A stretch of 64,000 nt of DNA, from contig OX104112.1 in NCBI GenBank assembly GCA_944474755.1, forward strand, positions 24,392,460 through 24,456,459, in the 5' to 3' direction. A program made the position numbers and the translations under genes. Positions 48,470-59,929 of the stretch are shown here, piece after piece. Every line of letters starts with the position of its first letter. Positions within the stretch are counted from its first letter, which is position 1. Source of the stretch: Limnoperna fortunei. Lineage: Eukaryota; Mollusca; Bivalvia; Mytilida; Modiolidae. A model generated the notes under the pieces. The model ran no database searches and was not told the DNA's origin. It was given only the letters and a program-made list of their open reading frames with translations.

Positions 48470-49753
48470 CAATATGATTATGATAATAACACAAATTGAT
48501 ATCAACTCATTAAAAGTATTTAAAAAAATCAACTGGAAAAAAAATACATGTCTGTTTCAGAATGGTTAAAAGAAACAAAAAGAGATGTTAATTTTGAAGA
48601 GATTTGTACACAAAAATTGGATCGGTATCTTAAGGATTTCTATGCAGAGGTTCGGAATGCAGATGGCCAGCTATACTCAAAAAGTACCTTTGTTGGTATT
48701 AGAGCTTCCATCAGTCGTCATTTAAGAGCTCCTCTATTCAACAAGGCTTTGTCACTAATGACAGACAAGGAATTTCATAAATCCAACCAGATGTTCTTGG
48801 CAATGATCAAAAAGTTAAAAGGGAGGGTCTTGATGTCACAAAGCATCACCCGTCTATATCAGAAGGGGAATTAGAAAAGTTTCGCTTTTCAGGAGTACTG
48901 TCAATAGAAAATCAAAAAGGACTGTTGCGTAAAGTCTGGTTTGATATAATGCTAGGCTTTGGTCGTAGAGGTCGTGAAAATCAGAGGGGCTTTATTGATA
49001 CAACATTTGGTATTTAAACTGATGATCGTGGTTTTAAATTTATAGAAATGGTCACAAGCAAAATCACTAAAAACCACAGGGGTGGATTGACTGATGATGA
49101 TTTTGAGAAATCCCCTCGCATATATGCAACAAACACATCTAGCTGTCCCGTCGATTCATTTGAATTATACATGGCTAAACGCAATCCTGGTTCTAATCAT
49201 TTTTCCAGCTACCACGTACTAAAGTTCTAGCTTCTGACAATGTCTTGTACACAACCCGTCCCATTGGCGAAAGGATACTGAATGATATGACGAAAAACAT
49301 ATCCAAAGATGCCAACTTATCTAGAATATACACAAATCATTGTGTGCGCGCGACAACAGTAATGTTTTATCACATTCTGGTGTTTCCGACCGTGAAATAA
49401 TGAGAATTACTGGCCACATGTGCGAGTCAAGTTTAAGCTCGTACAACTCGGGTTCTTCCGATAACCAGAAGCGAAAATATTCGGCTATTTTACAAGGCGT
49501 AAACTTTGATGAGTCAAATACTACAAATGCCAGTTCTCCCATACTTGTTCCTACGAAAACCTCCACTACTGTGACTCCAGTACTTACAAAATCATATCCC
49601 GCCATCCCGCTCGCTTGCCAAATGAATAACATGAATATTATGCAACAAATCAACAACTTGCCAGTTGCTCCATTTTACAGCAAACAGTTCGAGGTTCACA
49701 ATTCTACCGTTCATGTGTACAATTACCATATGTCTTACCCACCAAATCAGTAG

Positions 49754-50105
49754 AAATGACAAAACTTCTAGACGTAACATGTGAGCTACCCATTCGACGG
49801 CCATTTTATTTGTAATCCCTGTTCGTTCCAGTTTGCAGGATAAGAACACTAAATTTTCGATAAAAAACATAATTACATTGTGTAATAAATTTTGAGCGAA
49901 TAAATATTTGTCTTTAAAAAATTTTATTCAATATTTAAATAATATTTTTTCAAAATATTATAAGATCGATAAATCTTGAGTTTAAAGAAGGAACTACTTT
50001 TGTTGGCGTATTCTTTTGTTGTTTCAACAATCGATTAGCTGATCGTTGGAATTTGAAACAAATTACAATGTGAACATTGTAGCAAGTTAGACCCTACATT
50101 AGAAT
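49754..50105. other. 3' flank of the Crypton pseudogene (copy 1)
   Basis: AT-rich sequence with possible AATAAA signals after the last frame (for example near 49899). No other feature. The copy 2 equivalent is 58704-59055. Confidence 0.4.
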
Positions 50106-50272
50106 GGAGATAACTGTATTGTATTTGAAGATTTGCCGGCATCAATTGGGGATTTGATGGTCGCAAATATCCGTTTACTGGCTCCGCTAGAGCGTCGCCA
50201 GTAAACTCAATTTGGGACCATCAAATCCCCAATTGATGCCGGCAAATCTTCAAATACATTACAGTTATCTCC
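50106..50272. repeat. 167-bp near-perfect palindrome (copy 1)
   Basis: The arms begin GGAGATAACTGTATTG and end CAGTTATCTCC. The outer 63 nt differ from perfect complementarity at only two positions. An inner pair, GTTTACTGGC (50173-50182) with GCCAGTAAAC (50197-50206), encloses a 14-nt loop. This is the most complete member of the MITE family in the Crypton intron. Confidence 0.9.
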
Positions 50273-50373
50273 TAAGTAGCTGAGCAAGCAATTAACCAGC
50301 CATACTTCGGCGAGGACAACGTAATAATTGTAATGCAGATATTTTATCACAAAAGTGTGTATTATACGTGAAA

Positions 50374-50748
50374 GAATGTACTCTCATCCAAGCATACTTT
50401 AGTATGTGCAGGATGAGAGTCATTCTGATAATAGAGCCTGAGGCTCAAGAATTTATCATTATGCAATTATTTGCCGGTGCGCAGCGAGGCATAACAATCA
50501 TAAATCACTTCAAAGAGGTCAAAAACATGACCCTGTGACGTATCATTTATGTCGTATAAATACCTTTACACACATGTGCTCATCATTGTTTAAAGCGTTT
50601 TTGTGCAACAACAAACATCTGGGCATGGGTTTCTCGATCAAATTGAAGACAAGGGCGGTTGAATGATACCCTCTTGAGCCTCAGGCTCTATTATCAGAAT
50701 GACTCTCATCCTGCACATACTAAAGTATGCTTGGATGACAGTACATTC
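50374..50748. mobile_element. Foldback element with 76-bp inverted repeats (copy 1)
   Basis: Arms at 50374-50449 and 50673-50748 are reverse complements with a single mismatch (GAATGTACT-C/G-TCATCC). Within each arm lie smaller palindromes such as AGCATACTTTAGTATG and AGCCTGAGGCT. The 223-bp centre contains GTCGTATAAATACC, a TATA-box-like sequence at about 50552-50565, and no long reading frame. A clear target duplication was not found. Confidence 0.85.
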
Positions 50749-50879
50749 TAATGCACGACGCCTTCGGCAGAGGGTATCATTATGCATGTTTAAAGAGTTG
50801 CCACAAACAACACTCATATAATGGCTTCACAAAAAACAATAAATGTATAGAAACTCTATCACTTAATATATAAGCTAAT

Positions 50880-50904
50880 ATAATATATAATATAATATAT
50901 AAGC
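50880..50904. other. Duplication junction with AT-rich filler
   Basis: Between the copies lie 25 bp made of TATAATA-like repeats. AATATATAAGCT occurs at 50865-50876 and again at 50894-50905, suggesting slippage or templated end-joining at the junction. Confidence 0.7.
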
Positions 50905-52714
50905 TTTAAACCAATACCACTTGAAAGCCTTTACTTCTGTCAAGTCAGGCTCTAATTACATACACCTGAATACAATTTGCAAGTTCACTCAAGCCAGAAA
51001 TATTTGACGCAACACTACAAAATTGTGCCAGTGAAGAGATATCAGTATGTTGTAACTGTGCCTAGTTTCTTAAAGATGTGAAGTCATCTTCCTAAAAAAT
51101 GCTTTAATGCAAAGGCAAAACTGAGGTTTGGTGGACAAAAAAAAACAACCAAAAAATATGTATGCCACCAACGGGAACAAAAAATACATTGATTTTACTA
51201 ATGTACACCATATAAATGCAAATAAATTAATGTAAACTAAAACTGAATGAACTGAAACCAGGGATTGTGGCATTTGACCTTCATTGTGGAAACTAAACTA
51301 GTATAGGCATATATTTAACATTCGTTTGACATATTTCACATTTTAGTAATGTACATGTTGTAAACGTGTTGTACATGGATTTTACAACTTCAGTTTACCT
51401 TAAAAGAGAATTAATAATTCTTCCACCTGTGCCTCCATAAAGTAGTCATTCTGGATTGGTCTTTTTGGCCTATAATTCATTTTGTGTGTATTTGTAACAC
51501 GAAATATGAAAACTTGACTCAATCAAATTAAAATTAAATGTTCCCTCCTTTTTACTATTTAGCAAAGTAAAAAAGGGGTTGACTCATGAATGCACTTTAT
51601 CAACTACTATTGATTACGTGGTTGACTACAATCTTAATTCACAAGGTAGCAGAAGGTTTGAGTTTTCTCAATGCACTCTGGTTCCTCCTAATAAAAACTG
51701 AAGGTCATAAAAGTAGCAAAAAATAATAATATTTTAAATTGGACAACATACCCTACCATGAATTTGAAATCAAATCACATCTGGAACACAATTTTTTTTC
51801 AAATGGGAAATTAAAAAGGATATGCTGAAAGTTTTTCTATAGAAAGTGTGTAAGCCACATGGTTCAGTGGAAGAAATTTCAGTAACTGAGCCAATTTTAA
51901 ATATGAACACAAAGTTTTGGTAAGGTGTTACGTTTATTCTGTAATAATTGTAAATTAACAATTATAAATGAATAATGTCTGGACTGATCTCTAAGGAAAT
52001 GAATAAGTTCCTTTGGTTTATGCTGGTGTAACATTATACAAAGTAACAAGTCAAATAAAGACTGTCAAACATATTTGGCTATAGCAATCATTGTATTTTA
52101 ATGACCAGCATGGTTTTCTTGTCCAAATAAAAATCACAAATAACACACACATTGTGATTTTAGGATCGTATGTACAACTTTCGTGACGTTGTTTATTCAG
52201 TGGAATTTGCTTCAATTTTGTTTGTTTACATCTCGGTAACAATCTTGTTGACGTATTGTAATACATTTGGTACACTTTGGCGTCGAATGGAAAAAGCCGA
52301 TTTGCAGATGTTCCGAATGTATATCCTAAGATTTTCTAGCAGTGATTCTGATTGGCTAACGGAAAATCTATGCATATGACCTCTGACGTGACCTGTAATG
52401 GGATGTTGTTAGAACTACAAGTAGCGACCACAGCAAAAAAGGGGGGAGCAAGTGAAATATTTAATTTTAATTAGATTGAGTTTCAGTTCTAAATTAAATA
52501 TTTATTTTGTTTTGTTTCAATGACTTCCGGAGTAAAAACACAAAAAAACCCATATACAAAAAATGTCTATGAGGCAATCATGAAAATAAAACGGATAAAA
52601 GCCTTGCTTACTTTTTATACAACTATAGAAAAAGTATAAATTCTAAAGATCCTATCCATAGATGAAACAAAAAAACCCCAAACATTCCAACAAAGATAAT
52701 TATAAATATTTAAT

Positions 52715-52758
52715 GTGCCTTACGCCCGTTTCGTCTAATGAAAAATCATCAAAGGCGC
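52715..52758 (-). ncRNA. Hammerhead-like relic (copy 2)
   Basis: The same sequence as 43758-43801 in the second copy of the duplication, with the same core changes. Confidence 0.55.
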
Positions 52759-54514
52759 TCCAGTCGAAAGGTTGAAAATACCAAATAATTTTGTTACAAA
52801 TAAAATATTTAAATTACGTTGGACATTTTAGTCATAGAAACTCAGCATTATTTGCATTAAAATATTATTCATATACATTACCAGGTTGAACGAGTAAACA
52901 ATATATATAACCGATACACATTTTTTGCTTAGCACGGTTTTTTTTTCGATGCAGAACTGTGGCACATGACGCGTTAAATCAACAAATAAACGGAGCGCAC
53001 GATTTAAATCATCATCCCGGCATTAAATACATTAAATATAAAATTTAATAATTTAAACTCTATGAAATGCTAATTGTGGAGCACTGTGAATTGAGGCAAT
53101 TTACACGCAGTGCCATCGATGCAATATGGCTGGACCCAGGACGACAGTTGTTGATTATTTAAAGTGGGACTGTGACTGTCATTTTAAATAACTACTATAT
53201 GTGACGTTTGTTTCATAAATAATAAATAAGTCATAGGCCCATTGCGGTATTTGAGCAAACATTTTCATATTGCTGTATATAGTCCTAAATTCTTGTGAAA
53301 TTTATGAGGTCTTTTAAATCATGCATTGATATTTGAACCAATAGTAATAATGCCGGAGTCTATGGGAAAGAGTAGTCCAATTATTAGTCTCCAGAAGTTC
53401 TATCGTCGTCATATGATGTAATTTGTCGTTATGGAAAATCGATCTCTCAAATCGCTCAAATACGGTGGGACCTTTTAGTTGAGTCATAGGTAGTATTTCC
53501 TATGCCCGGATTTGACATTTTCCTTGAATTGACAATGAATAACTCGATGGGTGTCTAATTAGTGGCAGGTACTGCTTGCTTGTCCGGAGCGCATGAGTGC
53601 ACCCTTGGTTTTTATTGGGTTCGGGTTACTCTCTTCCTGTTTTTGTGTTTTTGTTTATGTGTTGCGCTGTGAATGGTTGTCTATAACTGTCCCTTGACTT
53701 TTGGCTGTTGTTGTTCGGTCGGGTCTATATGGTATTTTTTTAACGCTGGCATTGTGAGTCACAACACAAATGCAACAAAATTTGGTGGAAAAAGGGAATA
53801 AAAACCGTTTTCTTCAAATAAAAGTTTTTGCATCTTTTTGAATTCGTATTTTATTTTTGTTTTTTGGAGTTATTGTTTTACAATAGTAATTAAATATCGA
53901 CAATAATGTTCATGGAAAAGCGAATAGAAAAAATCTGACGAGCTGATTATGAACGAAACGTTGTGTCCTGAATAATAGGGACATCAGTTATTGACATTTT
54001 TAAATACAAATTAATCACGATATATGTCAGTTAACTATGAAAATGTGTATTATTTTATTTTCATCAAGTTAAAGACACACACTTTTAATACACACAGACA
54101 GGGCAAAAAGCTATTAAACCGAGGTGTATAAGGATAAAAACCCTGAGCCTATAACACGGAGCCAGAACACCAGACCTCTCGCAGGTCGGTATACGATATT
54201 TATAATTTGTATCATCCAAAAAGAAATATTGCATTTGCCTAAAGTTAGCTGGTCGCCATTACTGAAAATGGTTGATATACCGTTATATTTTGATGAGCCA
54301 TTTACGTGATTAAAATGTGCAATGTGGACCAAATATATTGCATTGACATTTTACAAAAGTAAAAACATCAAAACACATCAGGAAACGTGGGCAAACAAGC
54401 TTAAAAGTATATATATACCATTTAGTTATCGTATCTGCGTTAAATGTATTGTTGATACAATTTTGCACACTGTAAAGATTTAACTTTATTTCCTCCAAAT
54501 AGATAGATTAAAAA

Positions 54515-54748
54515 CGCGGCCGGATGGTTAAGTAGTAAGTCACCTACTATTTATCACGTGTCTGTCAACATTGATGTTTAGTATTAAAGCTTTACTGTGG
54601 GCAAGCGAAAAGGGTTTGCTGGACTTCAACCTGAATTGAGAAGGATTGCCAGTTTTTCTGCCGATCGTCGATTGTCTGGGTGTTTTCACCGGGTTCTCCG
54701 CTTCCTGAATAATTTTGACACCATAACATTACCGGAAAATTGTTTAAA
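54515..54748 (+). mobile_element. tRNA-derived SINE (copy 2)
   Basis: Duplicate of 45557-45790, nearly identical. Confidence 0.65.
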
Positions 54749-55472
54749 TTTGCGTTAAATCTAGTTCCAAAAATTTTTAAATGGCTAAAATGTTGCTAAG
54801 CTCAAACGTTCTACAATACAGAAAAATTGCATGCATTCTTGGCAAAACATACAGACAAAAGATCCATAAATGCTGTCTTGAGGTTGCGAAATATGCTATT
54901 GTGGCGAGGACAAGTCTACGTCTTTTTTATAATGTAAACACACATTCTAATCTAGTCGTTTATTGTTCCTGTATTCTTATTGGACAAGACAAATATTTTC
55001 AGGGCATCAATTCACGGTTGAAATGTCATCGGTAATTTCGGTCGTATCACATATTCATCCGCGTTTGTTTAAAAACAAAATGGAGGACACGTCATTGTAC
55101 CATGCGCTTGAACTGCTTGGCCCAGTTATTATGCCGGAATTTAGTTTGGTTTCTGACATTTTATCAGAATTTGAAGAAGAACTGACGCAAAGTGATGAGG
55201 AATTGGCAGAAGCAGTTAATGTAATAAATGAGGCAGAGGGATATGAAATTGACGTGACAAGGGCAAACGAAGCAGATGATGGCAAATTCGAACGGTTCCC
55301 AAGTGTTAATGGTAAAGAAAAGGAAAATATCATACGAGATACTGAAAGCTTAGCTAATAAAAGGCACACCAAATATTTTCAGGCGTAGGTGTCCAATTTA
55401 AGCAGACTCGTACATTGTATGATCTGCACAGCTTGTTCCCAGTCCCTTTCTAACTTCTCTATTCTATATATG

Positions 55473-55693
55473 TCTCACTATATCTATCAAGAAACTTAAA
55501 TTGACTACATAAATATTTTTTTATTTTATATTTTTTCCTTTTTAATTTTTTTTGTTGCATAAATAAATGAAAAATCTATTTCTCACTATATCTATCAAGA
55601 AACATAAATTGACTTCAGAATATGTTTCTTAATTTATCTTTTTTCCCTTTTTTATATTTTTTGCATAAATAAATGAAGAATATATATGATCCT
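55473..55693 (+). repeat. 108-bp tandem pair in the Crypton intron (copy 2)
   Basis: Duplicate of 46515-46735. Confidence 0.85.
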
Positions 55694-55802
55694 TTTAAAA
55701 TATTTGTTATATAAAATAAATCAAAAATATAAACTACTATACTACAGTAAATGTGACACTGTAAATAATCATATTAAACAACTTTTTATATGAGAACAGC
55801 AA

Positions 55803-55892
55803 AAAGGTTGTGCGGGCCACTAAGCATTCTGCCACTTTGCACCAGCTAATAAAATAAGCTTAGGGGGAATCGAACCCCCATACACAACCTTT
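55803..55892 (-). repeat. Hairpin with a tRNA T-arm-like stem-loop (copy 2)
   Basis: Duplicate of 46845-46934, identical in the stem-loop. Confidence 0.6.
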
Positions 55893-56107
55893 CTGACAAA
55901 AAGTAACATAACAATTTTTCTTGAATTCACAAATATTCAAACTTTCATTCATAAAATCTATTTTTACTTCAAACTTTCAATTGATAAAATCAATATTTAA
56001 TACCAGCATTATATTTACATGTACAGTGTACATGTAGTTAAGATATTTGCTAACTATAGTAATTGCAATAAATTGGTGATTTAATGGTTCTAAAATTTAC
56101 TGTGCTA

Positions 56108-57268
56108 ACTAAATACAGTAAGTGAAGATTAGCAGGCATCAATTAGTAGATAACTGTTTTGATTTTAAGATTTACAGGCATCTATTGGCGAATTGAGTTT
56201 ACTGGCAACACTAAAAGGATATTTTAGACCATCAAATCACCAATTGATGCTGGCAAACCTTCAAATACATTACGATTATCTCCATTCTAATGCTACCCCA
56301 TAAAAAACTAAATTATCTGATGAAAATGGGAATTTTTTATTTACCGGAAATAATGTCAGAGGTTGCATTAACTTTTGACTGCATTAATCATGGAATTGAT
56401 GCAATGAAAATCTTAACGTCCAACCAGAATTGATGTTACATCAAGAATTGCATTAGAATAAACAGATATGTCCGACCATTAAATCACCAATTGATGTCGG
56501 CAAATCTTCAAATACATTACAGTTATCTCCATTCTAATGGTACGCCATTAAAAACTAAATTAAATGATTAAAAGGGAAATTTTTATTTGCCAAAAATTAA
56601 TGTCTGACTTGCGTTAACTTTTAATAGCATCAATAGCGGAATTTCAATGTTGTCCAATAAGAAATGATGTTAACATCACGAATTACATTACAATGATTCA
56701 TTGGGAAAGTAAAATTTGAACCGTTTGTTAAAAAATAGACAAATACAAAAGAATAAGTTTTAAAAACGTTCTCCCCGAGTGTAAAATTGCATCCCTGTTT
56801 AATTTTTTAAGCCCGACAAAAATACAATAATATACTAAAAATATACATGCATATAAACCATGGTCACAATATTAGTACAGTGTCTGAAAATAGGTTCTGC
56901 TACAGCAAAATAAGGAGACAACAGTATTGTATTATAAGATTTGCTGACATAAATGTGTGGCTTGACGGTAGCAAATTTAGTTTACTGGAGTGTCACTGCT
57001 GAAGCGAAGCCATAAAAATAAAGATATCTGAAACCATCAAGTCCTCAATTGATGTTGGCAAATTTGCCAATACATTATTTTGGAGATACAACGTAACAGT
57101 ATTGTATTTGAAGATTTGGTGCCATCAATTGGTGATCTGATGGTCTCAAAATCAGTTTACTGGCAACACTTAGGTTGAGCCATTATTGGATATTTGTGAC
57201 CATCAAAACACCAACAGATGCTGGCAAGTCTTCAAACACACTATGGTTATTTTCATATTATAGTTTGA
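56108..57268. mobile_element. Cluster of related inverted-repeat (MITE-like) elements (copy 2)
   Basis: Duplicate of 47150-48310 with scattered substitutions. Confidence 0.65.
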
Positions 57269-57287
57269 TTTGTTTGTTTGTTGGAAT

Positions 57288-57376
57288 GTGGTTTTAACGC
57301 CACTTTCAGCAATTTTTCAGCTGTATTGTGGCGTCCAGTTTTTATTGGGGGAGGAAGCCAGAGAACCCCCGATCTG
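57288..57376 (-). mobile_element. SINE 3' fragment in the Crypton intron (copy 2)
   Basis: Duplicate of 48330-48418. Confidence 0.65.
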
Positions 57377-57409
57377 CTATTATAGTTTGAAGTAATGAAG
57401 TAAGGCACC

Positions 57410-57419
57410 GGGGGGGGGG
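57410..57419 (+). repeat. Poly-G run of 10 (copy 2)
   Basis: Shorter counterpart of 48452-48469. Confidence 0.95.
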
Positions 57420-59055
57420 CAATATGATTATGATAATAACACAAATTGATATCAACTCATTAAAAGTATTTAAAAAAATCAACTGGAAAAAAAATACATG
57501 TCTGTTTCAGAATGGTTAAAAGAAACAAAAAGAGATGTTAATTTTGAAGAGATTTGTACACAAAAATTGGATCGGTATCTTAAGGATTTCTATGCAGAGG
57601 TTCGGAATGCAGATGGCCAGCTATACTCAAAAAGTACCTTTGTTGGTATTAGAGCTTCCATCAGTCGTCATTTAAGAGCTCCTCTATTCAACAAGGCTTT
57701 GTCACTAATGACAGACAAGGAATTTCATAAATCCAACCAGATGTTCTTGGCAATGATCAAAAAGTTAAAAGGGAGGGTCTTGATGTCACAAAGCATCACC
57801 CGTCTATATCAGAAGGGGAATTAGAAAAGTTTCGCTTTTCAGGAGTACTGTCAATAGAAAATCAAAAAGGACTGTTGCGTAAAGTCTGGTTTGATATAAT
57901 GCTAGGCTTTGGTCGTAGAGGTCGTGAAAATCAGAGGGGCTTTATTGATACAACATTTGGTATTTAAACTGATGATCGTGGTTTTAAATTTATAGAAATG
58001 GTCACAAGCAAAATCACTAAAAACCACAGGGGTGGATTGACTGATGATGATTTTGAGAAATCCCCTCGCATATATGCAACAAACACATCTAGCTGTCCCG
58101 TCGATTCATTTGAATTATACATGGCTAAACGCAATCCTGGTTCTAATCATTTTTCCAGCTACCACGTACTAAAGTTCTAGCTTCTGACAATGTCTTGTAC
58201 ACAACCCGTCCCATTGGCGAAAGGATACTGAATGATATGACGAAAAACATATCCAAAGATGCCAACTTATCTAGAATATACACAAATCATTGTGTGCGCG
58301 CGACAACAGTAATGTTTTATCACATTCTGGTGTTTCCGACCGTGAAATAATGAGAATTACTGGCCACATGTGCGAGTCAAGTTTAAGCTCGTACAACTCG
58401 GGTTCTTCCGATAACCAGAAGCGAAAATATTCGGCTATTTTACAAGGCGTAAACTTTGATGAGTCAAATACTACAAATGCCAGTTCTCCCATACTTGTTC
58501 CTACGAAAACCTCCACTACTGTGACTCCAGTGCTTACAAAATCATATCCCGCCATCCCGCTCGCTTGCCAAATGAATAACATGAATATTATGCAACAAAT
58601 CAACAACTTGACAGTTGCTCCATTGTACAGCAAACAGTTTGAGGTTCACAATTCTACCGTTCATGTGTACAATTACCATATGTCTTACCCACCAAATCAG
58701 TAGAAATGACAAAACTTCTAGACGTAACATGTGAGCTACCCATTCGACGGCCATTTTATTTGTAATCCCTGTTCGTTCCAGTTTGCCGGATAAGAACACT
58801 AAATTTTCGATAAAAAACATAATTACATTGTGTAATAAATTTTGAGCGAATAAATATTTGTCTTTAAAAAATTTTATTCAATATTTAAATAATATTTTTT
58901 CAAAATATTATAAGATCGATAAATCTTGAGTTTAAAGAAGGAACTACTTTTGTTGGCGTATTCTTTTGTTGTTTCAACAATCGATTAGCTGATCGTTGGA
59001 ATTTGAAACAAATTACAATGTGAACATTGTAGCAAGTTAGACCCTACATTAGAAT

Positions 59056-59222
59056 GGAGATAACTGTATTGTATTTGAAGATTTGCCGGCATCAATTGGG
59101 GATTTGATGGTCGCAAATATCCGTTTACTGGCTCCGCTAGAGCGTCGCCAGTAAACTCAATTTGGGACCATCAAATCCCCAATTGATGCCGGCAAATCTT
59201 CAAATACATTACAGTTATCTCC
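59056..59222. repeat. 167-bp near-perfect palindrome (copy 2)
   Basis: Duplicate of 50106-50272. Confidence 0.9.
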
Positions 59223-59323
59223 TAAGTAGCTGAGCAAGCAATTAACCAGCCATACTTCGGCGAGGACAACGTAATAATTGTAATGCAGATATTTTATCAC
59301 AAAAGTGTGTATTATACGTGAAA

Positions 59324-59698
59324 GAATGTACTCTCATCCAAGCATACTTTAGTATGTGCAGGATGAGAGTCATTCTGATAATAGAGCCTGAGGCTCAAGA
59401 ATTTATCATTATGCAATTATTTGCCGGTGCGCAGCGAGGCATAACAATCATAAATCACTTCAAAGAGGTCAAAAACATGACCCTGTGACGTATCATTTAT
59501 GTCGTATAAATACCTTTACACACATGTGCTCATCATTGTTTAAAGCGTTTTTGTGCAACAACAAACATCTGGGCATGGGTTTCTCGATCAAATTGAAGAC
59601 AAGGGCGGGTGAATGATACCCTCTTGAGCCTCAGGCTCTATTATCAGAATGACTCTCATCCTGCACATACTAAAGTATGCTTGGATGACAGTACATTC
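59324..59698. mobile_element. Foldback element with 76-bp inverted repeats (copy 2)
   Basis: Duplicate of 50374-50748 with a few substitutions. It ends about 130 bp before the duplication boundary. Confidence 0.85.
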
Positions 59699-59929
59699 TA
59701 ATGCACTACGCCTTCGGCAGAGGGTATCATTATGCATGTTTAAAGAGTTGCCACAAACAACACTCATATAATGGCTTCACAAAAAACAATAAATGTATAG
59801 AAACTCTATCACTTAATATATAAGCTAATTGCCATGTAAATACATAACATACATGTACTTCAAATGTCTATATCACATATTAAAGTATTTTCCACATATA
59901 TATAGTTTTATAATCATATTTGTAAACAT

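Larger units (their letters stand above)
46122..49753 (+). pseudogene. Crypton-type tyrosine recombinase, two exons (copy 1)
   Basis: Crypton transposons move by a tyrosine recombinase (DUF3504-related; host genes KCTD1, QRICH1 and ZMYM2 derive from it). Exon 1 starts at an ATG in good context (46122), is acidic, and ends with FERFPSVNGKEKENI...TKYF (46425), a pre-core block of this family. Exon 2 resumes at about 48560 with EWLKETKRD, the core-binding domain (DRYLKDFYAEVR, FVGIRASISRHL) and the catalytic domain. Catalytic residues are present: Arg in GFGRRGREN (48964-48975), His-x-x-Arg in NHCVR (His 49338-49340, Arg 49347-49349), His in ITGHM (49415-49417) and Tyr in SSYN (49442-49444). Lesions: frameshift near 48820, TAA at 49015-49017, frameshift near 49200 and another near 49355. 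The splice phase between exons does not match exactly. Confidence 0.75.
41948..50879 (+). repeat. 8.93-kb tandem duplication, copy 1
   Basis: The segment beginning TTTAAACCAATACCACTTG is repeated head-to-tail from 50905. Offsets are 8957 bp at the left, 8958 after a T-run length change near 43982, and 8950 after a G-run length change near 48460. Beyond these, only scattered single-base differences are seen. All features between 41948 and 50879 therefore occur twice. The left 1.8 kb (41948-43757) has no gene; frames at 42113-42316 and 43094-43422 are unrecognised. Confidence 0.95.
55080..58703 (+). pseudogene. Crypton-type tyrosine recombinase, two exons (copy 2)
   Basis: This is the duplicate of 46122-49753. 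Exon 1 is 55080 to about 55383; exon 2 starts near 57510. The R, H-x-x-R, H and Y positions are all retained 8950 bp downstream of those in copy 1. It has the same TAA (57965-57967) and the same three frameshifts. Differences are few. Near the end of exon 1, NKMQTKYF becomes NKRHTKYF, closer to the family pattern, so copy 1 carries the newer change there. Near the C terminus, NNLPVAPFYS becomes NNLTVAPLYS. No TATA box or conserved promoter was recognised for either copy. Confidence 0.75.
50905..59829 (+). repeat. 8.92-kb tandem duplication, copy 2
   Basis: Copy 2 mirrors copy 1 and ends at TATAAGCTAAT (59829), after which the sequence departs into the DIRS element's flank. Its poly-G run is 10 instead of 18. 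It shares every coding lesion of copy 1 that I checked, so the duplication arose after the gene was broken. Confidence 0.95.

Noticed and set aside
49321..49656. Minus-strand frames opposite the Crypton catalytic exon (and at 58271-58633)
   Set aside because: They are shadows of the plus-strand recombinase.
50374..50748. Foldback arms as a rho-independent-type terminator
   Set aside because: The sequence is eukaryotic and the structure is a mobile foldback repeat rather than a transcription terminator.
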